Shown here: positions 57,985 to 64,000 of the stretch, one piece after another
How the letters are laid out: each line of letters opens with the position of its first letter
How positions within the stretch are numbered: the stretch's first letter is position 1
Source: Chelatococcus asaccharovorans
GTDB taxonomy: Bacteria; Pseudomonadota; Alphaproteobacteria; Rhizobiales; Beijerinckiaceae
Assembly (NCBI RefSeq): GCF_003201475.1
Contig: NZ_QJJK01000011.1
Coordinates: 1-64,000 of the forward strand
DNA length: 64,000 nucleotides
Direction: 5' to 3'
Program-made: the position numbers and the translations under genes
The notes under the pieces: generated by a model
Seen by the model: only the letters and a program-made list of their open reading frames with translations
Databases searched by the model: none
Told to the model about the DNA's origin: nothing

Positions 57985-58683
57985 TCACCCGTTGTCCTTG
58001 GTTGATTGGAGCGTCGACAGCGCGATGCGCTGCTGCCCGTCGGCATCGAAATTGGCGGGATCGAGCCAGGCCGCGAAGGTCGCGCGGCGCGCCGGCCATT
58101 CGCTGTCCAGCATGGCGAACCACGCGGTATCGCGGTTTTTGCCCTTCACGATCATGTGCTGGCGAAAGATGCCCTCGAAAGTGAAGCCGAAACGCACGGC
58201 CGCCCGGCGCGACGCGGCGTTCAGGGCATTGCACTTCCACTCGAAGCGGCGATAGCCCAGTTCATCGAAGACATAAGCCGCCAGAAGGGCGATCGCCTCG
58301 GTCGCCATCGGTGTCCGCTGCAGGAGCGGCGAGAACAGCACGTTGCCGACTTCGATGACGCCATGCGCCGGGCGGATTTCCATCAGCGATGCCCAACCCA
58401 CCGCCTGGCCGTTCGCGGCATCGACCACGATATAGAAAAGTGCCTCTGACCGGTCCTCGCGCTCGGCCAGATAGGCCGTGAAATCTGCCTCGTCGGCGAA
58501 CGGCCCCTGCATGAGAAAATCCCAGAGGCGATCATGCCCGGCGAGCGCCCGCCACAGATCCGGCGCGTGGCGCGCGGCCTCAAGCGGCTCAAGGCGGCAG
58601 TAGCGCCCCGGAAGAACCGTGCGTGCGGGCACGCCACGGGCAGGTGCGACGGATGCCGATGCGGTCGTCACCGGCCCGCTCAT
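57985..58683 (-). CDS. GNAT N-acetyltransferase (RimJ/RimL-like)
   Basis: A 232-residue acetyltransferase beginning MSGPVTTASASVAPARGVPA at ATG 58683, which overlaps the preceding stop codon as ATGA. The acetyltransferase domain covers about residues 27-210; VGWASLMEIRPAHGVIEVGN and YRRFEWKCNALNAASRRAAV mark strands of the fold, and GFTFEGIFRQH fits RimJ/RimL proteins that acetylate ribosomal or other N-termini. It lies between an isocitrate-lyase-like gene and an SDR. Its link to sugar-acid metabolism is only positional. Confidence 0.85.
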   Translation of the reverse strand: MSGPVTTASASVAPARGVPARTVLPGRYCRLEPLEAARHAPDLWRALAGHDRLWDFLMQGPFADEADFTAYLAEREDRSEALFYIVVDAANGQAVGWASLMEIRPAHGVIEVGNVLFSPLLQRTPMATEAIALLAAYVFDELGYRRFEWKCNALNAASRRAAVRFGFTFEGIFRQHMIVKGKNRDTAWFAMLDSEWPARRATFAAWLDPANFDADGQQRIALSTLQSTKDNG

Positions 58684-59534
58684 AGCTTGCGGCGCCCCTT
58701 GGCGAGGTCCTGCCGGAAGAAGCCGTTGATCTCCGGAAACGGAACGGCGGCGTCGTAGATCTCCAGGCTGCCCTGCGACAGCTTGCGTGCGGACTGCATG
58801 AAGCTGCCCCAGGCGACGCGGCAGAGGCCGGAACCGCCGCTGATGCACCGCACGCCAAGCTCCTCCAAGGCCTTCATGGTGAAGGGCGCATGGCTCGGCA
58901 CCAGGATCTGCAGGCTCTTCGGCGCAACCGCCTTGACCAGGGCGGAGATCTGCTCACGCGACAGGAGACCCTGGGCATAGAGGCAATCGGCCCCGGCTTC
59001 GGCATAGGCGACGAGGCGGCGCAAGGCGTCGTCGAAAGAGCCTTCGCCAACCTGCAGGCTGTCGGTCGCGGCCGTCAGGACGGCACCCGCCGCGACATCG
59101 TCGATCGCCGCACGCGCCGCCGCGATGCGCTCGGCCGCGAGTTCGATGGGATAGAGGCGCCTGTTGGCGTCGTTGGTGAGATCTTCAAGCGTCAAGCCGG
59201 CGACACCGGTCGCCATGCACAGGCGCACGTTTGACGCAACGCCTTCCGGCTCGTGAGCATAGCCGGCCTCGAAATCCGCGCTGACAGGCAGATGCGTCGC
59301 GTCGACGATCTCGCGGATGTGATCCAGCATCATGTCCCGCGGCACGGCCCATTCCGTGTCGGGAAACCCTTGCGAGAAAGCAATGCCCGCACTGGTCGTC
59401 GACAGGGCCTTGAAGCCGAGATGCTGGAGATAGCGCGCCGTGCCAATATCCCATGGATGCGGCATGACGAAAATGCTGCTGGCCTCATGGAGCTTGCGCA
59501 AAGCCCGCCGCCGCTGTTGAACGGTTGTGGTCAC
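58680..59534 (-). CDS. Isocitrate lyase/PEP mutase family enzyme
   Basis: A 284-residue alpha/beta-barrel protein from GTG 59534 with GGGAGGGG upstream. Key segments are FVMPHPWDIGTARYLQHLG (strand one), TSAGIAFSQGFPD, SADFEAGYAHEPEGV (the metal-binding Asp/Glu of the superfamily) and LVPSHAPFTMKALEELGVRC. The superfamily includes 2-methylisocitrate lyase, PEP mutase, oxaloacetate decarboxylase and carboxyvinyl-phosphonate enzymes. It likely splits or rearranges a C-C bond of a 2-keto-acid, and so could be the missing cleavage step of this locus. Overlaps the GNAT start by four bases (ATGA). The 275-bp gap after it to the dehydratase holds no gene. Confidence 0.88.
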   Translation of the reverse strand: MTTTVQQRRRALRKLHEASSIFVMPHPWDIGTARYLQHLGFKALSTTSAGIAFSQGFPDTEWAVPRDMMLDHIREIVDATHLPVSADFEAGYAHEPEGVASNVRLCMATGVAGLTLEDLTNDANRRLYPIELAAERIAAARAAIDDVAAGAVLTAATDSLQVGEGSFDDALRRLVAYAEAGADCLYAQGLLSREQISALVKAVAPKSLQILVPSHAPFTMKALEELGVRCISGGSGLCRVAWGSFMQSARKLSQGSLEIYDAAVPFPEINGFFRQDLAKGRRKL

Positions 59535-59809
59535 GGCCCCCTCCCACAGTGTCTGTCGCCTTGACCGATATGTCCGGGACTATCGGCGCTTCACTGAAGA
59601 GATATCGACGGCACAAGCCGCACAACATCCCTCTAACGCGACAAGCGCCCCGCCCGACGCTGCCTACCCACGGATGAAGCACAGCTCCAGGCCCGCAGCA
59701 ACACCCTCAGAACAAGGGCGCCTTGCACTGGGCGCGGAACTCGTTGCGAAACCGACAGGGATGATCTTCGGCCGCCGCGGGCGCATAAGCCCGCGGCAAG
59801 CCGATCCGG

Positions 59810-61612
59810 TCAGTGATTGTCGCGCGGCACGCCGTAGGTCTCGGCAACCCGCTGGTATTTGACCGCGGGCTTCAGCACCATGCCCTCGGACAATTGATCG
59901 ACCATGCCGCGCTGGATTTCCTGCCATGGCGTCTGGCTCGCGGGGTATTTGTAGCCTCCCGCCTTCTCAAGCGCCGCGCGCCGCTCTGCCAGTTCCGCAT
60001 CGGAGATGAGGATGTTGGCGCTGCGCTTCCCGAGGTCGATGCGCACCCGGTCGCCGGTCTTGAGAAGGGCGAGGCCACCGCCGGCCGCTGCCTCCGGCGA
60101 GGCGTTGAGGATCGAGGGCGAACCCGAGGTGCCCGACTGCCGGCCATCGCCGATGCAGGGCAGAGACGTGATGCCCCTCTTCAGGAGATAGGCCGGCGCC
60201 TGCATGTTGACGACCTCGGCCGCGCCGGGATAGCCGATCGGCCCGGCACCACGCATGAACAACACCGAATGCTCGTCAATGCCGAGCGATTCGTCGTCGA
60301 TGAGCTTGTGATACTGCTCCGGGCCGTCGAACACGAAGGCCTTGCCCTCGAAGGCATTGGGATCTTCGGGATTCGTCAGGTAGCGGTCGCGGAACTCATC
60401 CGAGATCACACTCGTCTTCATGATGGCGGAGTCGAACAGGTTGCCCGACAGCACGATGAAGCCGGCGTCCTGCATCAGGGCCGTCTCGAAGCTGCGGATG
60501 ACGTCGCCATCCGTCGCCGCGCGGTCGCGGCAGTTGTCGCCAATGGTGCGGCCATTGACGGTCAGGGCCTTCTCGCGGATCAGCCCATGCTTCATCAGCT
60601 CGCTGACGACGGCCGGCACACCGCCGGCCCGATGATATTCCTCGCCGAGATACTGGCCGGCCGGCTGCAGATTGACCAGGAGCGGGACCTCATGGCCAAC
60701 CGTCTCCCAGTCCTTCACATTGAGTTCGACGCCGATATGCCGGGCGATGGCATTGATATGGACCGGGGCATTGGTCGAACCGCCGATGGCCGAGTTGACG
60801 ACGATCACGTTCTCGAACGCCTCGCGCGTCATGATATCGGAGGGCTTCAGGTCCTCCCAGACCATTTCGACGATGCGCTTGCCGGTCTCATAGGCGATCT
60901 GGCCGCGCTCACGATAGGGCGCCGGGATCGCCGCGCAGCCCGGCAGGCTCATCCCCAGCGCTTCCGCGAGCGAGTTCATGGTCGATGCCGTGCCCATGGT
61001 GTTGCAGTGGCCGACCGATGGGGCCGACGAGGCGACGAGCTCGATGAACTGCTCGTAGTCGAGCTTGCCTTCCGCCAGAAGCTCGCGCGCCTTCCACACG
61101 ACCGTGCCGGAACCCGTGCGCTCGCCGTGATGCCAGCCGTTCAGCATCGGCCCGCCGGACAGCACGATGGAGGGAATATTCACCGTCGCCGCCGCCATGA
61201 TGCAGGCCGGGGTCGTCTTGTCGCAGCCCGTCGTCAGCACCACGCCGTCAAGCGGATAGCCATAGAGCACTTCGACAAGGCCGAGATACGCCAGGTTGCG
61301 ATCCAGCGACGCGGTCGGGCGCTTGCCCGTCTCCTGGATCGGGTGGACCGGGAATTCCATGACCACGCCGCCGGCCGCCAGAATGCCCGCGCGCGTGCGC
61401 TTGGCCAGTTCGATGTGATGGCGGTTGCAGGGCGACAGATCCGAGCCGGTCTGCGCGATGCCGATGATCGGCTTGCCCGATTGCAGCTCCTCGCGCGTCA
61501 GGCCGTAGTTGAGGTAGCGCTCGAGATAGAGCGCGGTCATTCCCGGATTGTCGGGATTGTCGAACCATTGCCGCGACCGCAGCTTCGCTTTGGCCTGTCC
61601 GGAATTGCCCAT
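59810..61612 (-). CDS. IlvD/Edd-family dehydratase, sugar-acid type
   Basis: A 600-residue Fe-S dehydratase. The cluster cysteines are visible in [10 protein letters not shown] (about residue 62), [12 protein letters not shown] (about 130) and [13 protein letters not shown] (about 203), as expected for the 2Fe-2S arabinonate/xylonate group rather than IlvD itself. The wording [20 protein letters not shown] and [16 protein letters not shown] fits L-arabinonate dehydratase. It removes water from an aldonate to a 2-keto-3-deoxy acid. It is the first gene of a minus-strand run with the lyase-like, GNAT and SDR genes. The exact aldonate is unknown. Confidence 0.93.
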   Translation of the reverse strand: MGNSGQAKAKLRSRQWFDNPDNPGMTALYLERYLNYGLTREELQSGKPIIGIAQTGSDLSPCNRHHIELAKRTRAGILAAGGVVMEFPVHPIQETGKRPTASLDRNLAYLGLVEVLYGYPLDGVVLTTGCDKTTPACIMAAATVNIPSIVLSGGPMLNGWHHGERTGSGTVVWKARELLAEGKLDYEQFIELVASSAPSVGHCNTMGTASTMNSLAEALGMSLPGCAAIPAPYRERGQIAYETGKRIVEMVWEDLKPSDIMTREAFENVIVVNSAIGGSTNAPVHINAIARHIGVELNVKDWETVGHEVPLLVNLQPAGQYLGEEYHRAGGVPAVVSELMKHGLIREKALTVNGRTIGDNCRDRAATDGDVIRSFETALMQDAGFIVLSGNLFDSAIMKTSVISDEFRDRYLTNPEDPNAFEGKAFVFDGPEQYHKLIDDESLGIDEHSVLFMRGAGPIGYPGAAEVVNMQAPAYLLKRGITSLPCIGDGRQSGTSGSPSILNASPEAAAGGGLALLKTGDRVRIDLGKRSANILISDAELAERRAALEKAGGYKYPASQTPWQEIQRGMVDQLSEGMVLKPAVKYQRVAETYGVPRDNH

Positions 61613-61856
61613 CGCCGAGACCTCCCATTGATGCAGTGCCTGCGCTCCCGGGCGCCGGGACCGCTGATTTGATTGGCTCTAAAAATCATCAGCAGAAATG
61701 GCGCCTAAAATCAATCGTATGACGATTGCGTCCTGCACAAGGCTCGAATGTCGCGGAAGCCGCCCCGCAACCACAAGTCTGGCATGCCTTATGGCGTACG
61801 GCCCGGATTGAAACGCAGCCTGTGCCGCGCTACGCCTGAGCCCAGGAGGAAAACGC

Positions 61857-63038
61857 ATGCCCACGATCGTTCCGGCTTTTGCCCGCATTGGTGAAGAAAA
61901 TGCCTTCGCTGTCCTGGCGCGCGCCACGGCGCTCGCGGCGGAAGGCCGCGACATCATCAACCTGGGGATCGGCCAACCGGATTTTCCGACACCGCCGCAT
62001 ATCGTCGAGGCCGCCGTCAAGGCCCTGCGCGACGGACACCACGGCTACACGCCGGCGACCGGCATCCTGCCGCTGCGCGAAGGCGTCGCCGCCGACATCC
62101 ACCGCCGCCTCGGCGTGACCGTCTCGCCCGATGCGATCCTCATCGTACCCGGCGGCAAGGTCACCATGTTCGCCGCGATCCTCATGTTCGGCGAACCCGG
62201 CGCGGAGATCCTCTATCCCGATCCCGGCTTCCCGATCTATCGGTCGATGATCGAGTTCACCGGCGCCACGCCCGTGCCGGTTCCGATCCGCGAGGAAAAC
62301 GGCTTTGCCTTCTCGGCAGAGGAAACGCTCGGCCTGATCACCCCGAAGACGCGGCTCCTGATCCTCAATTCACCCGCCAATCCAACGGGCGGCGTCACGC
62401 CGAAGGCCGAAATCGACAAGCTGGTGGCCGGTCTTGCCCGCCATCCCGACGTCGCCATCCTGTCCGACGAGATCTACGGCCAGATGCTCTATGACGGCGA
62501 AGAGCATGTCTCGCTTCTCACCTATCCCGAGATCCGGGACCGGCTGATCCTTCTCGACGGCTGGTCCAAGACCTATGCCATGACGGGCTGGCGCATGGGC
62601 TTTTCGGTCTGGCCGGCGCCGCTGCTCGATGCCGCCCGCAAGCTCGCGGTCAATTCCTATTCCTGCGTCAATGCCGCAGCCCAGTGGGCAGGACTTGCCG
62701 CCCTGACAGGGCCGCAGGACTGCGTCGCGGCGATGGTCGCCGAATTCGACAAGCGCCGCCGCATCGTGGTGGAGGGCTTGAACGGCCTCCCCGACATCAG
62801 CGCCGCCACGCCCAAGGGAGCCTTCTACGCCTTCCCCAACATCTCCCGCACGGGCTGGAAGGCAAAACCCCTCGCCAATGCCTTGCTGGAACAGGCCGGG
62901 GTCGCGGTTATCGGCGGGCCGGATTTCGGCATTCTCGGCGAGGGCTATATCCGCCTGTCCTACGCCAATTCGGCCGAGAACATCCGCAAGGCCCTCGACC
63001 GCATGGGCAATTTCCTCAGCGAGAACCGCCCCGGCTGA
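61857..63038 (+). CDS. Class I/II aminotransferase
   Basis: A 393-residue fold-I PLP aminotransferase starting MPTIVPAFARIGEENAFAVL. Landmarks are INLGIGQPDFPTPPHI (N-terminal binding), LNSPANPTGGV, ILSDEIYGQMLYDGEEH, Lys in LDGWSKTYAMTGWRMG (the Schiff-base lysine near residue 242) and an Arg in YIRLSYANS (carboxylate). The subfamily is the aspartate/tyrosine-type Iγ group, with a broad range of amino acids. A ribosome site GGAGG precedes. It is divergent from the dehydratase and could supply the ketoacid for that pathway, or be unrelated. No specific substrate is claimed. Confidence 0.9.
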   Translation: MPTIVPAFARIGEENAFAVLARATALAAEGRDIINLGIGQPDFPTPPHIVEAAVKALRDGHHGYTPATGILPLREGVAADIHRRLGVTVSPDAILIVPGGKVTMFAAILMFGEPGAEILYPDPGFPIYRSMIEFTGATPVPVPIREENGFAFSAEETLGLITPKTRLLILNSPANPTGGVTPKAEIDKLVAGLARHPDVAILSDEIYGQMLYDGEEHVSLLTYPEIRDRLILLDGWSKTYAMTGWRMGFSVWPAPLLDAARKLAVNSYSCVNAAAQWAGLAALTGPQDCVAAMVAEFDKRRRIVVEGLNGLPDISAATPKGAFYAFPNISRTGWKAKPLANALLEQAGVAVIGGPDFGILGEGYIRLSYANSAENIRKALDRMGNFLSENRPG

Positions 63039-63066
63039 AAGCTGGGTAGAGCGATAAATCCTGGAC

Positions 63067-63185
63067 TGTCATCCCGGAAGCCGCGCAGCGGCTGTCCGGG
63101 ATCCATGAACACGTCGCATCTTCATGGGCCACTGACAGTATTCATGGATCCCTGGCGCGTTGCTGCGCAACGCCCCGGGATGACA
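63067..63185. repeat. Paired REP-like palindromes
   Basis: TGTCATCCCGG at 63067 and CCGGGATGACA at 63175-63185 are outer inverted ends. Between them are two hairpin units that contain ATCCATGAACAC and its inverse ATTCATGGATC, as at 19904. This is the same GTCATyCCGG family as the other copies, in a two-unit inverted form between convergent genes. Confidence 0.8.
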
Positions 63186-63220
63186 CTATCGGCGGGCAGC
63201 GCCCCACAATCGTCTGAGGC

Positions 63221-64000
63221 TCACACCTTCACGCTCGTCGCCGCCGTATCGAGATGGGCGACAAGCGAGGGATCAAGCGCCAGCGCCTCGCTCAGTTCCT
63301 TGAGAAAGCTTGCTTCGGCAGGCGTGTCCGGATCGATGGCGAGGCGGGCCGCCGCATAGATCTGCGTGCCGATCTCCGGCGTCGTCGCCGCCGCGGCAAG
63401 GGTCGTGATGCTGGCGGGGTTTGAGAATTCCTTATCCAGGAACTGGGAGGCCTCCATATCGAAGCCCGCCTGCTGGAGCCCGCCGACGATGCGCCCGCGC
63501 TCCTCGGGATCGATATGCCCGTCGGAAGCGGCGGCCGCAATCATGGCGCGCACCAGAACAAGTGCCGTATCCTGGGAGGCGACGCTGGCATCGAAGGCCG
63601 TGCCCGACGGCACCGGAAGGGCCGGAACCGACGCCGTGGCTTCACTTGAGGCGGGCTGCCCGCTCTGCCAGCCCTGATAGGCCTTATAGGCTAGCGCCGC
63701 GATGAGGCCGAGCCCGCCGATCTTGGCGGCGGACGTGGCGACTTTGCGCCCCGACTTGGAGCCAAGAAGAAGGCCGGCAAGGCCGCCCATCACCGCGCTG
63801 GCGGCGTTTTGGCCCGCGGGGCTCTGCAGGAAATCGCGTGCCTTGGTGACGAGGTCACCGACATTCGGGGTGCCAGAGGCGCCGGGAAGGCCCGGAATAC
63901 CGGAACTGGACCCGGCGGGACCGGCCTGTGTGGGCTGACCTGCCCCTCCCAACTGGCTGAGGACAGAGCCGAGGAGACCGCCAAGGCCTGAGGTCGCATC
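63221..64000 (-). CDS. DUF533/TerB-like inner-membrane-associated protein (partial)
   Basis: The frame is open at the right edge (reading DATSGLGGLLGSVLSQL), so the true start lies beyond 64000. Visible here: a Gly/Pro/Ser-rich linker (about 30 residues), a hydrophobic GGLAGLLLGSKSGRK and LGLIAALAYKAYQGWQS segment (one or two helices), and a C-terminal TerB-like helical domain with DGHIDPEERGRIVGGLQQAG and LAIDPDTPAEASFLKELSEA. The acidic DGHIDPEE motif resembles metal-binding TerB modules. DUF533 (YebE) proteins have no known function. The gene lies in antiparallel order to the aminotransferase. Confidence 0.82.
   Translation of the reverse strand, partial: DATSGLGGLLGSVLSQLGGAGQPTQAGPAGSSSGIPGLPGASGTPNVGDLVTKARDFLQSPAGQNAASAVMGGLAGLLLGSKSGRKVATSAAKIGGLGLIAALAYKAYQGWQSGQPASSEATASVPALPVPSGTAFDASVASQDTALVLVRAMIAAAASDGHIDPEERGRIVGGLQQAGFDMEASQFLDKEFSNPASITTLAAAATTPEIGTQIYAAARLAIDPDTPAEASFLKELSEALALDPSLVAHLDTAATSVKV

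Noticed and set aside
59813..61672. A 619-codon open frame antisense to the IlvD/Edd dehydratase
   Set aside because: The dehydratase has its Fe-S cysteines and family length. The antisense frame is Arg/Ala/Gly-rich filler.

Overview
The window is chromosomal DNA of an alphaproteobacterium, most likely of the order Hyphomicrobiales (Rhizobiales). It is GC-rich with dense genes. Lineage markers are cpdR beside an N-formylglutamate amidohydrolase, a ROSE-type RNA thermometer before hsp20, an ornithine decarboxylase plus homospermidine synthase pair with a speF-like leader, periplasmic glucan (OpgG) proteins, and small palindromic intergenic elements of the kind described in rhizobia. I cannot name a genus. 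I see no phage, plasmid, insertion sequence, CRISPR array or rRNA. Apart from one orphan HAD-like gene in AT-richer surroundings, the window looks like ordinary chromosome.

Layout. 0.1-8.3 kb: a TPR protein between two 108-bp repeats, ribosomal protein L36, tRNA-Val, cpdR, a formylglutamate hydrolase, a candidate small RNA, hisN, an alpha/beta hydrolase, hsp20 with its heat-shock promoter and thermometer, a secreted proline-rich protein and threonine aldolase. 8.8-15 kb: gltB and gltD. 15-22.5 kb: envelope genes (a degenerate SGNH protein, a lytic transglycosylase, an outer-membrane barrel, an SPFH protein) and hemH. 22.5-31.3 kb: tandem palindromes, an orphan HAD-like gene, a fused indolepyruvate ferredoxin oxidoreductase, a DUF1007/NicO metal-export pair, and an amidase with a DUF1045 protein. 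31.7-35.3 kb: a small membrane protein and two tandem opgG/opgD paralogues; a third paralogue lies at 46.4 kb. 35.4-41.7 kb: a zinc-uptake and zinc-allocation cluster (His-rich microprotein, ZnuC, ZnuB, ZnuA, COG0523 GTPase, WD40 protein, 93-residue protein). 41.7-46.2 kb: a polyamine cluster (ornithine decarboxylase, GNAT, homospermidine synthase). 48-51 kb: creatininase family, MarR and an EamA exporter. 50.9-61.6 kb: a sugar-type ABC importer next to a hydroxyacid dehydrogenase, an SDR, a GNAT, an isocitrate-lyase/PEP-mutase-like enzyme and an IlvD/Edd dehydratase, which together look like a sugar-acid catabolic locus. 61.8-64 kb: an aminotransferase and a DUF533/TerB-like protein that runs off the window edge.

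The best candidates for something little described are: the 61.5-kb sugar-acid locus, which lacks the usual cleavage enzyme; the His-rich microprotein translationally coupled to ZnuC behind a Zur-like site; a minus-strand small RNA with exposed anti-Shine-Dalgarno motifs at 3.3 kb; a leader before ornithine decarboxylase with two mutually exclusive stems; and a family of four ~107-bp palindromic elements whose terminal arms vary together. All functional statements come from reading sequence motifs; no database search was possible.
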